64,000 bases of DNA from Asterochloris sp. CNOR1 (lineage: Eukaryota > Chlorophyta > Trebouxiophyceae > Trebouxiales > Trebouxiaceae): NCBI GenBank assembly GCA_963969365.1, contig OZ017760.1:1922001-1986000 (forward strand). The letters run 5' to 3'. The notes under the pieces are model-generated. The model was not told where the DNA came from and ran no database searches. It saw nothing but the letters and a program-made list of their open reading frames with translations. The first letter of the stretch is position 1. Every line of letters starts with the position of its first letter. Shown here one piece after another: positions 21,801 to 32,971 of the stretch. The position numbers and the translations under genes are program-made.

Positions 21801-24187
21801 GCCCACCTCTGCCGACACAGGCGCTGCCAGCAGGACCCCGCAGCAGGCAGCAGCGTTGCAGTCTGGCCAGCTGCAGCTGCCAGCAGGCAGCCAGCTTCTG
21901 TCCCCAGGCAGTGGGCCCCATGCCGATGCACATGCCCTCCCGCTCCAGCAGTCGCAGGAATCTGGAGCCGCAGCGGGAGTACTTGGCTCACTCTCTGCCG
22001 AGCCCACGCCCCCTGGGCCGCCCCCACAGCCCAGCCAGGGTGCAAGGCAGGGGCAGGCGGCACCAGGAAAGGGGTCACAGGCCCGTCCAGGAGGCGTCGG
22101 GCATGTGCTGGCCCTGTGGCTGTACCCAATCAAGTCCTGCGCAGCCTTAGCAGTCACAGAGTGGCCTCTGGGCCCCAATGGGCTGCTGCTCGACAGGGAA
22201 TGGGCACTGGTGGACGAGCGTGGGCATGTGAGCTTCTCGTTGCTTCTAGATGTTGTGCATATGCATGAACAGGTACTGGAGGGTTTAAAGCAAGATGGCA
22301 CATGTTCCCTTATATGCTGTGTTGCACTGCTGCAGCTGGCCAGGCAAGGGGCAGTGATTGACAAGGGCAGCAGATGGTTTTGAGACACCGGGCCCCTTAC
22401 CCTGCTGTAGTTGCTGGATGAACTGAGGCACGCCCATGGCATTGCTGAACCCTGACCATTGATGTTGAGGAAGTGATGCCGGTGTGCAAGTGTCGGGACC
22501 TATTATGAGCAAGTCCTGAGGCGTAAACATTCATATGCAGGTGCTCACACAGAAAAGGCATCCGCAGCTGGCCACCATCATACCCTGCATTGGTGAGATG
22601 CTGCTCGTTTGGCTGTTGCTTCCAGCTGTGGCTGCAGGCTGCGCCTGCTACCATGGGGCTGCTTGACATGACAGCGTCCCAGCAGCATGGTGCAGAGTTG
22701 GTGGGACTGTCTGGGCTGCTCTATCAAGCTTTCTGCAGTCACACAATTCCATAAAGAGCTGCACGAGGACTCTTGAGTGTCTGACGTCTCAGCTGCACGC
22801 TTACAGTCACCCACAAAGCAAAGAAGCACTGAAGCACAGCCAGGCACCAGATTGACAAGCCATCCATAATGCAGACATAAATGCTGGGTGCATGTGGGTG
22901 ACGGCCGCGGGGATGGCCACCCAGCTGCAGGTGCCTCTGCAGCCCAACGAAGCTCCTGCCCAGACCACCACACCAATCAGAATCTGCTCCAGCCGGCTGT
23001 GCGGCGTCCAAGTGGGTAGTGACCAACTGTCGGGAGGCTCCATCTGTGCCCTGGAATCCAGGCGGCCTGTGCAGTGCCTGCCTTGGGGCCCTTGCCAGTG
23101 TCCAAAGCCATGGCAGTGCATTGGGGAGGCACCTCTCCTTGAGCTGCACATGCAAGAGGCGTTGCATTGCCTCAAGCCGTCAGCTGGCATGTGCCATTCC
23201 TGCTGATTCCCTGTGGACTGTGCACTGGCAGGGGTCTTTGCTTGTCTTGCTGCCCTGCAGCAGGCCTGTGCTCACATGCAGTCCCCGGTCCTCCTGCAGG
23301 AGGCGCTGCCACAGGCACAGGCGGGCCAGCCAGAAGGGTGGTTTCAGGAGGCCATCGGCATCAGGTGCATCCTTACCAGGCAGCAGGCTGGCAGCCGCAC
23401 TGCCGTCCGCTCCACAGACAGATCCTTCAGTCAGTTTAAACAGGTGGCCCCACAGCAGACAAACCAGCTCAGTCAGGATCCATACACACTCCCGCTGAGG
23501 GATGAAAAAGACCTAACTTCAGACATGCCACCCCTCAGCAGAAGCCGCAGTGAGGCCAGGCCTGATGGAGCACAGGACAGGAGCAGCAGCCTTGGCTTCG
23601 CCAACGAGGCCCAGCTGCTACTCCTCAATGCTGCCAGCCTGGCCCTTGTAGACCAGAAGCTACTGGACAAGACAGAACAGAAGCTGGCAGATGCCGCACT
23701 GCCCACAGAGGTCAGCAGGTTCAGAGCCAATGTGCTGGTCGGCAGTGCCCAGCTGCCGCCCTTTGTTGAGGACTCCTGGGGAGAAGTCTGCCTGGGCCAG
23801 CAGCGCTTTTCTGTGGCGGGTGAGTCAATTGTGCAGCGGTTGCACCTGCATTTTCCAGGGACCGCTTTGCTTATGAACAGGACGTGCTGTACCTCCTCCA
23901 GGCATGGTGAAGCCTGAAGCTAGATCAAGTGCTCACTGATCCCTCAATTGGCCTGCTATGCCCTTGGCAAACTGAGGTTTGTCGATGGGCACTGCCTGCT
24001 GCCTGCAGGGCCCTGCACCCGGTGTGAGATGGTCTGCATGGACCAAAGCACTGGAAAGCGCACTGGCCCTGAGCCACTGCTGACGCTGGCTTCCTTCCGG
24101 CGGATGAGAGGCCGCATTCATTTTGGCATCCTGTTGAACCACCACTCAGAAAGCAAATGCAGATCGCAATGCAGAACTACCGCATGA
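15838..24187 (+). CDS. MOCOS: Molybdenum cofactor sulfurase (ABA3/MOCOS)
   Basis: Transfers sulfur from cysteine to the molybdenum cofactor of xanthine dehydrogenase and aldehyde oxidase. Thirteen exons fit in phase: 15838-16062, 16434-16593, 17002-17157, 17493-18463, 18759-18901, 19272-19409, 19810-20070, 20627-20791, 21159-22227, 22541-22592, 22875-23011, 23300-23819, 24009-24187, making 1391 codons plus stop. The N-terminal NifS-like domain shows YCDHAGATLY, HVYGNPHS, the PLP-lysine block SYYKIFGYPTGLGALLV and the catalytic cysteine motif FCNPGACASHLG. The MOSC part shows LYPIKSCAA, LDREWALVD, RFRANVLV and GPCTRCEMV. The protein is well over the usual 800-900 residues. The excess is two Gly/Pro/Gln/Ala-rich inserts: about 200 residues in exon 4, between NFSGQRYDL and RQRWLVLLDAAKA, and about 300 residues in exon 9, between the two domains. 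All key residues are present. Confidence 0.95.
16846..16972 (+). repeat. Decayed copies of MOCOS exon 3 start
   Basis: The segment before the true acceptor (17001/17002) contains CTGAGCAGTGCTG near 16848 and 16917, matching CTGAGGAGTGCTG at 16974. The first copy also has ACCTCCTTCAAGCCTG, which mirrors the exon start CCTCCTTCAAGCTTCTG. Spacings are about 69 and 57 bp. Confidence 0.75.
18620..18655 (+). repeat. Perfect 18 bp direct repeat, two units
   Basis: AGCGGCGGTCGTTGCGCT occurs twice head to tail inside the intron between sulfurase exons 4 and 5. It is identical in both units, so it is recent. Confidence 0.9.
20295..20600 (+). repeat. Tandem decayed copies of MOCOS exon 8 start
   Basis: Exon 8 starts at 20627 with CAG/GGAGGTCGAGAGGCTGGCAG (coding REVERLAALH). 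Acceptor-plus-exon copies occur near 20441 (would read RVVRRLATLHH) and 20532 (REVARLVALHH), 91-95 bp apart. Weaker copies may lie near 20299 and 20361. The copies keep the polypyrimidine-CAG acceptor. Confidence 0.85.
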
Positions 24188-24728
24188 ATTCACATGAAAC
24201 CCCAAGAAGCAAGCACCACCCCTCCTCTCATTCAGGCAGCCAGTCGCTAAATATACTGCATGAGGCATTGAGATGCATCATCAACTTTGTGGTGCACCCT
24301 CTTTAGACCCTTCTGAGACAAAAGCCCAAGGCATGCACTCCATCACAATACAATTGTGAGCGGCATCTTCCATGGTGACATTGGAAGAAAGCTAGCCCGT
24401 GGGCCACCTGGCTGTGCCTGTACTGGGCAACCTGTCTGACCTTCACCTAAGGAGCAAACCTGACATAAATCGCCAGGCCAAGCTCATGATCCAGAACATC
24501 CTGCATGGGGACATGTGTAAATTTGAGCTGGGGAGCATGGTTGCAGGTCAGGCCTGGTGGCTTCAGGTGAGATGGCTTGCAATTCTGTCCCAATGCTGCA
24601 TGCACTTCAGTACCACTCAGTGCTGCTTCCGCGTTGATCATATGAATGGTCAGTGTCCATGCCTGTTCATTGTAGCTCCCAGCTTGCACTCTCTAACTGT
24701 GAGGATCTTTCATGTTGATGTAATTCAG
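24188..24728. other. Convergent intergenic region
   Basis: Lies between the sulfurase stop and the end of the LRR remnant. It is more AT-rich than the genes around it. TGTAA, the usual green-algal polyadenylation signal, occurs at about 24515 on the plus strand, about 330 bp beyond the stop. I see nothing else. Confidence 0.4.
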
Positions 24729-25745
24729 TTACTGCAGGGAGGGAGTATGCCAGGACCTTGCATCCACAGTCAGTGAGGCCAGCTTGGCACAACTCTTGAG
24801 AGCCTGCCACAAGCGCTTGTGAATTTTGGCATGGCTATCTTGGGACATGGCTTCGAGGCCATACAGGGACAGGTTTTCCAGTGCTGAACACATGCTCAGG
24901 ATGCTCTGAACAGGCAGATGCGAGTCTCTTATGTGCAGCGGGAGATAAACAATGTCTAGCCTCTGCCCATTAGGCAGGACTGCTCCACGCTGGTCCTAAA
25001 GCGCATTTGAGGCTCTGTCAAGAGACATGAATGTCAGTGCAACCAACTCCGAGAGCCTTGCCAGCAGTGTGAAGAGTGACGCCCAAGAGGCTCCATGACT
25101 CAATGTCTATGCTCAGCTTGAGGGGACACTGGATGCGTGCCAGCAAGGTCACAGAGTCCTCATCAATGATGATTCCACAGTGAGGAGGTCCAGCTGCTGA
25201 CACTTCAAAGCTACCAATACCTCCAAGTCCCCTCTGTCAAGACCAGCATAAGGTGCCCAACTACTTCCTTGACTTCTCATAGCGGTCCAATGCAAGCTGA
25301 CGCAGGCATGGCGCTTGAGTGAAGAGGCACTGGAGGTTGGACTCCCCCAATGATGTGCCATAGAAGCTCAAAGCCAATGTGTGAAGTTGCGGCAGGGGTG
25401 CTGTCAGCTGGAATGAGTGCTGCACGACGACATGCAATTCCTTGAGCATCCGAAAGTGCCCCAGCAGGCTGAGATCCTCAGTGGATGTCACATGCTCCAG
25501 CTGTGCAGCTGGCATGATTGTCAGTGAGAGACCCAGTGCCCAGTTTATTGGACACTCAGCTGCTGAGAATGCCAGCATAGAAAAGGTGCAGTACGACGAG
25601 ACATGCCCAGGCCCAAGGCCATGCCAATGAGCAAGCGCACAGCTGCTGTACAGCTGCCAGCGCCAAGACTACGGCTGCCAGAGGTATGCCCAATTGCTTT
25701 GAGCTGTGACACTCCGCATGACATGCTTGTCAAATTGAAAGGCAA
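24729..25745 (-). pseudogene. Leucine-rich-repeat (F-box/LRR-like) gene remnant
   Basis: Minus-strand frames show Leu-rich repeat texture: LSLLGHFRMLKELHVVVQHS and LPQLHTLALSFYG (25520-25370), then ARIQCPLKLSIDIESWSLLG (25150-25080), then an 88-residue segment at 24995-24729 with SMCSALENLSLYGLEAM and SCAKLASLTVDARSWH, ending in TAA. These resemble the repeats of F-box/LRR proteins. The segments are in different frames. One change falls near 25260-25200, where no good splice pair rescues the frame, and the 5' end has no clear start. The 24995 segment does have a possible acceptor (TTTAG/GACC). I read it as a decayed host gene, but a short-intron gene with an unrecognised splice is possible. 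Confidence 0.5.
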
Positions 25746-25870
25746 TCAGTGGTCTGGCAGGGGGGATTAGAGCAGGTGTCAGAGGCCAGCAATGTGCCCC
25801 AGCAAACCTCTGTTATGTTCAGCAGACTTGCTCAACATGGGGCCAGACAGAGGACAAGCTGTCAGACATG

Positions 25871-28800
25871 TCAGAGGGCAGACAGTCGCACTGGCAGCTT
25901 TCCAACAAAGACGCCCATCCACAGCGTCACAGGGATCACACACAACGCATACATGCGCAGCAGCAGCTGGGCCATGCGCGGGGCCATGGGCTGTGTGCTC
26001 TCCCTGAGCTGCATGAGCAGGACTAGGTTTTGCGCTGAGGGCATGGCTCCTTCCACCATCAGCGCTAGCTGACAGACTGGGTCGGCAGGGAGAGCACCCA
26101 CCTGCAGGAAGCGTACATCATGCTGAATCCTGAGCTAAGAGGGAGGCCAGGCTTGCAAAGGTCCTGTCTGATGAGCAGAGCTCAGGCTGCCGGCGATGTT
26201 TGGGCTGCTGCCGTGTCGGCAGGGATGCTGCAGCACAGCCATGGCTTCATGCAAAAGGATTTATGCAAATCATGGAAGGGTGCCAGGTGAGGGCACCACG
26301 CCACCCACCCTGCAGCCCCTTCCAGCATTCTTGTGCCCTGTCCAGCCTGTGCATGTGCAGCAGGAGATCAGGCGGGTGCTGTCATCAGCATGCCAGCACC
26401 AGCTCGAGCTGGCACATGACACCTGTACATGTGCAACATGACCTGCACACGCCTCCAAGCGCTCACCCTGACCAATGCTGTGACGACCAGCATGTTGAAG
26501 AAGGGCAGCACCAGCAGGCGCACGACAGCCACTGTGGCCAGCATCCGCTTCTCCAGGGCGTCCCGGGGGATTACCAGCTTCAACCAGTCCAGGGAGTGTC
26601 GACGCCCGCCACCTGCACAGCAGGCAAGCGCTGTTGTACCACCTGTCAGTCCTGAGCTGTCCTGTGCAAGTGGAACACCTTCATGATGTGCTGTTGCCTG
26701 CCGTCAGCATGCATGTTCCCGCGGGCAGCAGGTAGGTATTGGCTGCACGGACGCATCTGGGGGAACCACCAGCTTCAGCCCGTCGAGTGGCAGCCAGAGC
26801 CGGCCATCAGCAGGACAGGCAGATGATGGGTCAGATCAGGGTGGTGGCCGCTACCCAAGCCTGCACTGCACAAGCAGTACAGTCAAGAGAGTGCCAAAGC
26901 TTACCACTTATGGCACTTGGCATTCACTGCAGGTCTTTTGAGGCACAACATGCTGAATGGTGATGGTGCCCCTGCACCCTTCTCTCTGCCTTATGGTGCA
27001 AGGCAAAAGGCGACAGTGAGAGTAGGCACTGCGGCTCTGTGTCTTCTGATGTTGCAGGCAACTGGAGCTGCCCCTGGCGCTGCATGCCACCTGGTTTGCC
27101 TTTAGTGGCCACAAACTAGTACTTCTTGTGGTCATCTGGCATTGCATGTTTTGTCCTCCTGCCCTGCTCTTGTACCACAGTCTTGCCTAGCCTGCCTAAC
27201 TGGCAGCATGACCTGCTTGGCTGAACATGGGGGCACTGCTCACAGTTTGATTTGTTTTTGCTTGGTGAGTCTGCTCTTGCCCGGCTGCCCTGTGAGGTGA
27301 TCTGGCTGGCCACTGTCAGCTTTTTGTTACGGCCATCTTAGGTATCTTCCGGCGTCATCCTGGATGTGCTGCAGGTCCTCTGCAAGAGTCTGGCTCTACT
27401 GGGCCGTTGCACTGCTGATGATCAGGGTATTTGAACCTTGCCCGCCCACCTGGCGAGGTGACCTGCTTGGCCACCGTCTGCTCCTCAGGGTCCTGCTTGA
27501 ACATGGACGCTCCCAGGACAATGGCCTGGCTGGCCAGAGTGGCCCCGCCAATGGTGCCCATCATGCTCACTGCTGCACGCCCCGAGCCTGCAGGCAGAGC
27601 AGTCTGTCCGCTGGATGGTCACTCATCTGCTGGCGGAGGCAGCGCAAGCAATGCTACGCGCTGCAGCCTGCCTACTGCCTGCAGATGAAAGCTCTGCATC
27701 AATTCACATCTTACAAGGCTGGGATGCCCCCAGATTGATGAGTGTGCAGGTGGAGCACTTTTCGCGGGGGTTGCACTTGCATCTCAACGGCAGAGCACTG
27801 CATTTGCTGGGGGCTCAATAGCACGTCCGTTGGAGGGCACTGTTTTTGCTGATCGTGCACTTGCAATCCAAAGGCAGACCATTCCCCTCCCAGCTGGTAC
27901 CTGCCTGGCACATCAGCATGCTCATGGTGCATATGGTCATGTGTGACATGTCTGGCCATGGACGCACGCATAGCGAGCCATGTTTAGCAGCCATTTGGCG
28001 ACTTGCCACATGAGACAGCTACACTCTGAAACCAAACTGCGACAACATGTCTAGCCATCCCTTACAGGCAGCAGCAGCTGAAACCTGTCTTCTTAGCTAG
28101 CACCTCATATCTTAGAGGCTTCACAACTCTGCCTCTGGTGCTATGTGGATGCCTCAAGCAGCCTGGCCCAGCGCTCACCTACGAGAGCCTGCATCTCCCA
28201 GGGCAGGCTGGTTTTACTGGCGGGCACAGGGCCAAACAGGACTTTGCCTAGCGGGGACAGCCCGACCACCACTCCAGCTAGCACCCCCAGCAGCGGGGGA
28301 TTGAGCACCTGCACCAAGAGTGACGCCAATCACCTTTGCATGGCATGGGAAGCTTGGGCAGTGTTGGGTTTTATTCCAGCATCCAGATTGTGCCCCACTC
28401 CTCTTTTCAATTTGCAGGATCAGGTGCAAGTCACCACAGCGACAACTGAGCATCTGCAGCCAGGGCAGTGAAGTCCGCTTGATCAGCTCTATGTCAGGGC
28501 GGCCCGGCACTGCATGTGCTGCATGCCGCTGCTCTCCTGGCTGGTGTTGCAGTGGGCAAGGCACATCAGAGCTGGCTGGTCACAGCGTTCAAGAGGGCGA
28601 CCCCTGTCAACATGGGTGGGGTTTGGTGCAAACCCACTAGATGACAGTGGTGGTGGCTGCAGTAGTGACGCTCAGTTGCAAGGGCGCCTTAGGGGGGCTT
28701 GTGGTGGGGCTTCTCAGCGCCTTTGAGATGCTGCTCAGTGGTATCTGGGCACTGGGGGCGGCCAGGCCACCTGCGGCCCTGGGCACCTTTTACTAATGCA

Positions 28801-31800
28801 CTGCTGAGGGTCTGTGAAGGAGAGGCACAATGCTGCTGGCTGTACCTGCGTGCACCTGCCAGGCCTGCTGCCCCTGCATGCAAGCAGAGTAATGTTTCTT
28901 GTGCAGGTGTTCAAGCAGCTACTGCTTGTTTGTGGTAGTTATGGCAGCATAGTGGGGGGCTGCTGGGCTGCCCTGACTCAAGCATCCTAAGCCAGCCCCA
29001 GTCACCTTTAGGGCAAACTGGTGTGCCCGCTTGCATGCTGTGACCAGCCAGCTCTCCCGTGCCTGGCCTGCAGCCTGGCGCTCCAGGGAGCTCTGCTGGG
29101 GGTCTTCTGTGGGGCGCAGACGAAAGTTCTCTAGCCTGTTGACCCTGCCCTTCCCGTGGCCGGCATATGCCTTACCTGAACCAGCATCAAACAGATCTGT
29201 GGGCAACCAAAGGAATATGCTTATTCCTGCGACAGCACCTCCCCCCAGTCCTTACCTGCATGTTAGTGGGTCCACCAAACACAACAGGCAACTGAGCTGC
29301 ATGACAAACCCTTGCCCTAATCCCCCCAGCACTGGCCTGATCTGGTGTGAATGCTCTCAGAGGATTTCCTGCAGGGTCAGGGGCTGGTCACTGCCCACAT
29401 TATGACTGCCAGCCCTGGAGCATGGTAAGCATCATAGCTCCTGACAGGGCTTCCTTGACCAGAGGCACAGCACATGCCATCACAGCTGCCTGTCAGAGAT
29501 GCTGCTAGCAGAGCCTGTGCTGAAGGCAGAGCTGCCAACAGTGCACAAGGACCCTGTCAGAGGCATGTTGGATACATTTGTTAGCACCCTTGGACAGCAG
29601 GCAAATCCAGTGCAAACCCAGCCTCACAGCTGATTACCTGCAGACTTGGACATGGCCGGCATTGCCCCACCCATCATCTGGTAGCCAAAGCTCCAGAGCA
29701 TGGGTGACCTGCAGGGCTCAGAACGGTGGTGGCCTACATAGACACCAAAGCATCTGAGCACGAGGCAGGACCCAGGGTCTCAAGCCTGACATGTCAGGCA
29801 GGGTCTCAATGGGCTGTTAAAGTAGGCGCAGGGGATTTAGCCTCATCCTCAAACTTCGGGCTGGCCCCATCGTTCACTGCGGGAGATGATGTGCTGGGTG
29901 CTGATGCAGCTGGTTGTGAATGTAACTCCAGCAGTAAGCTCATTGCCCAACTAGGACCAGTGCAACTTGGCTGGTTGAGAGAACGCGCAAGCAGCCACAC
30001 CCACTCATCATAAGCAGTGCAATGCAGCTGGTGCTGCTTTAACTTTCAGTGTTGAGGTCTGCAACCGGTCACGAGCAGTGCAGTGTAGCTCGTCAGCTGA
30101 TTAGGAACTATACCATACAGCAGCAAGCTCACTGGCCATTTGAGAAGAGTGCAACTTAGCTCACCAGCCAATCATGAAGAGAGCAATGTAGCCAGTGGCT
30201 CGGTCGACGGCATGACCTGGCAACAGGGACATCAGGAAGACCAGGGGCAGCGTCAGGGAGTTGCCGAAGGCGCAGGAGCACGCCACCATCTGCTGTGTGC
30301 CTGCGAGCAGGTACAAGGAGTAGGGGGCGCAGGCAGCAGCAGCCCGCTGTTCTGTGTGCCAGCCACAAATCTTCAGTGGCACAGGGCACCGCAACTGATA
30401 ATGTCAAGGCTTGCCCCCTGTGTCCTGCCAGTCCATGACCAGCAGCTTTGACTCAGGGTAGCAAACAGCAGCATACATGTGGCGCAAGCTTGCCACCCGC
30501 CTGAACAGCCGCATGCAGCAGGGGGAGACTTCTCTGGCGGGACTTTCTCCCTTTGCTGGCCGCGTCGTCCACCCTCTGGTATTGGTGGCTGCTGCTGCAG
30601 CAGTGGCCTGGCAGTTGAGGCAGCAGGCCGCCAGCAGCGTGTCAGTGACTGCCGGACTTGTGCACGAGAGCAGAGGTAGCAGCATTGCCTTGCAAGGGGC
30701 ACCGCCTGCTGCTTGTCTTGTGATTCACTGCTGGCCATCTGGGAGAGGTGGCTGCTGCCATGGATGGGCATGGCAGTCAAGCGCGGCAATCGCTGGCAGC
30801 ACTGGTTGGTGGCTGCCAGTCCTGTCAATGATAGCAAAGGTGTTGCTCAGCAAGTGGCCTTGCCTGCTGCAATGGCCAGTCTGGTCACCTTCTGGAACGG
30901 CAGGCTGTTGCCGTCGCGGGATAGCAGCTGATGTTTGCAGGCCGCTGGCAGCACTGCTGGTGACTGCCAGCGCTTGGGAGGAGGGGGCAGGATTCCTGGG
31001 GTGCCACCCTGTCTGCAGCTGAGTCTCAGGCTCGTTGCGGGGCATGCTGCGGGCTGCGATGGCCCCAAGCACTGCTCCCATTAGTATCTGCGCTGCACAA
31101 AAGGCCAGGCAGGCATGGGGTCAGCAGGGTGTGGCTGGGCTGATGCTGTGAGGGCCAGGCAGGCATGCATGCAGTCAACAGGGTGCCGCAATGCACGGTC
31201 AAGCAGGATTCGGCACAGCACCTGGCCAGGCAGGCATGCAATCATCAGAGTACAGCCAGGCAGAGTGAGGTGCGATGCATACTGAGAATACGCTGGACAA
31301 GCCAGGCAGGCATGTAAGGTGCCCCAGACATCGCAGGACATGATGCATTGCTATAGAATGGGTTATACAGGAGTGCAGTCATTAGGGTGCTACCAGGCCC
31401 AGGGAGGCATGATGCAACGCTGTACAAGGGGCCCAGCAGAGATGCAGCGGATACATTGAGGTGCTGCCAGGCACAGCACAACATGTTGCAGCGCTGTGCA
31501 AGGGCCCAGGCAGGCAGGGATCAACAAAGCAGCAGCTCCAGTTGACAGCCAAGTGACACCTCAAGCCACGACACACACATCGCCTGGCCGGCCCTGCTGT
31601 GTGAGCAGGGCAGAGCAGGGCTCTGCAGCAGGCTTGAGGTGGGCATCACAGGGCACACAGGTCAATTTGCAGAATGTTGCACGGCAAGTAGCACAGCCCA
31701 GGCAGCAGCTTGTGTGTGCGCCTACCTGCAGCATGGCCCAGCGAATTGGGCTGTTCTAGCATTACAGAACTCTTCACAGATCCCCCATGGGTGATGAGCA

Positions 31801-32421
31801 GCCCAGACAGCAATCTGTGCAAGGAGCTACCTGAAGCATCGCCACCAGCGGGAGGCCCAGCAGCTGCAAGCTGGGCTGCTCTGCCAGTGTGGCTGCACAC
31901 TTGCAGAAGAGCATGCAGGGGATCATTGCCACATAGGCCACCTGCACAACAGACAGAGCAGGAATTGGCAATGCATGCTTTGATGTGTAAGCAGCAGAAG
32001 ACCAGGCCAAAGTCAAGGCGGCATAAAAGCAAAGAGTTGCCTGATCAAGCTCCCAGACTGGAAGGTGCTGCGCAAGATCTGTATAAGAGCATGCTGAGCA
32101 CCGAACTCTTGATTGTCAGGCATGGGAAGGGCAACGCAGATGATCTGGGATGACGTGAACCCGCTAGAGTGCATCATGCCCATAAGAGCGGGCACCACAA
32201 GGGAGCATCACTCTCATACCTGTCTCGACTGAGCAGAAGGGTAAGCAGAGCAGGCCTTTCCTCAGCGCTGCTGCTACACTGACCTTACTCAACACAGACG
32301 CTGTCTCCTCAGGTATGAGACCGCTGTTGAGCAACCAGCCACTACCCACACAGACAAATATGAGCTTGAAGGATGCACTGAGGCATGCTCCCAACACGCC
32401 AGCCTCCATGACTGCCGACAT
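25871..32421 (-). CDS. PILS: PIN-LIKES (PILS) auxin efflux carrier-like membrane protein
   Basis: Member of the membrane transport (AEC) family; plant PILS proteins act at the endoplasmic reticulum and control intracellular auxin. Exons (minus): 32421-32284, 31941-31831, 31087-31017, 30300-30165, 29708-29638, 29196-29006, 28308-28179, 27587-27450, 26612-26467, 26101-25871, about 450 residues. The ATG at 32421 begins MSAVMEAGVLGACLSASFKL. The hydrophobic N-terminal bundle carries the conserved CAFGNSLTLPLVFL, then WSFGYQMMGG. A polar central loop is encoded by exon 6. The C-terminal bundle includes LNPPLLGVLAGVVVGLSPL, GTIGGATLASQAIVLGASMF and the terminal MVEGAMPSAQNLVLLMQL. All junctions fit in phase except exon 3 to exon 4, where I could not find the right donor or a missing small exon lies between. 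Confidence 0.88.
26757..26815 (-). repeat. Decayed copy of PILS exon 9 start
   Basis: Reads, on the minus strand, CTCGACGGGCTGAAGCTGG and TGGTTCCCCC. It mirrors exon 9 (CTCCCTGGACTGGTTGAAGC, about 26590) so closely that it would encode LDGLKLVVPPDA against the real LDWLKLVIPRDA. It lies about 190 bp upstream of the exon in transcript sense. Confidence 0.75.
27180..27322 (-). repeat. Two decayed copies of PILS exon 8 end
   Basis: The plus-strand block CTTGCCC, CACCTGGCGAGGTGACCTGC, TTGGCCACCGTC at 27437-27478 spans the exon 8 donor. It recurs at about 27273-27320 (CTTGCCCGGCTGCCCTGTGA, GGTGATCTGGCTGGCCACTG) and 27181-27230 (CTTGCCTAGCCTGCC, ATGACCTGCTTGGCTG). Spacing is about 165 and 90 bp. 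Confidence 0.75.
27740..27895. repeat. Two ~82 bp tandem units in a PILS intron
   Basis: Blocks near 27748-27812 and 27829-27890 share GGAGCACT or GGAGGGCACT, TTGCACTTGCA or GTGCACTTGCA, ATCTCAA or ATCCAAA, and GGCAGA followed by CACT or CCATT. They are diverged and lie inside an intron. Confidence 0.6.
29945..30162 (-). repeat. Four decayed copies of PILS exon 4 end
   Basis: Exon 4 ends with GGCTACATTGCTCTCTTCAT at its donor (30200-30165). Downstream in the intron, near 30133-30160, 30070-30108, 30003-30035 and 29950-29975, the same texture recurs (for example GAGCTACACTGCACTGCTCG and CAGCTGCATTGCACTGC). Spacings are about 35-65 bp, so this is a tandem array of the exon 3' end. Confidence 0.65.
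31095..31512. repeat. Degenerate minisatellite in a PILS intron
   Basis: About seven diverged units share CCAGGCAGGCATG, followed by variable spacer and GGGTGYYRC or GGTGCTRCCAGG. Units are roughly 55-70 bp. The array fills most of the intron between exons 2 and 3 and produces several short open frames on the minus strand that are not genes. Confidence 0.75.
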
Positions 32422-32971
32422 GACCACGCCTGCAGCTCAGACAGCAGGCTGTCTGCATCCATGTGTAAGGCAGGCTGCAGCTTTGCGCAAGGCAGCACAT
32501 CACCTGGATTGGGCAGAGCTGCCATTGCCTTGGAAAGTGCTGATGGCAGTGCTGCATGAACCTGTGGTCTGCCAGCATGCCTGATTTGCCGCCAGCTGTG
32601 GGACCTCTGAGACTTCCATGTGGAGGTCCTTTTGTGCAGCCATGGTGTTGGGCAGTGGACCCTCGTATGTGCCCAGCACGAACCTGGTGTCACATTGGAT
32701 CTTCTATGAGAGCATTGCATCGCAGCTCACGCACAGAAACATCCGGTGGGTGCCATGCAGCATTCGACCTAAGGTCATGACCTTGCAAGGTCATTTGCAC
32801 ATGCATCATCCCTCCGAATTGAAACAAGTCTAGGTCCCATACAAGACCTCTCAAAGGGGACTCAGGTGTGCCAGCAGGCAGCAGAAGCTGGAGCCTCCCT
32901 TGTGGGCCAGTCTGCTGGGCATGCTGGAGTCTTTCGACATGCTCCATGGGGTCAGAGAGTGATGCCCCATA
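32422..32971. promoter_or_regulatory. Divergent intergenic region
   Basis: About 550 bp between the PILS start codon (minus) and the ATG at 32972 (plus). It probably contains both promoters and 5' untranslated regions. No convincing motif or exon is seen. Confidence 0.4.

Noticed and set aside
21318-22442. 374-codon open frame on the minus strand
   Set aside because: It is the antisense shadow of the long low-complexity exon 9 of the sulfurase, which is in phase with conserved exons on both sides.
31095-31512. CRISPR-like array
   Set aside because: Units are diverged, unequal in length and lie in a eukaryotic intron; there are no identical short repeats with unique spacers.
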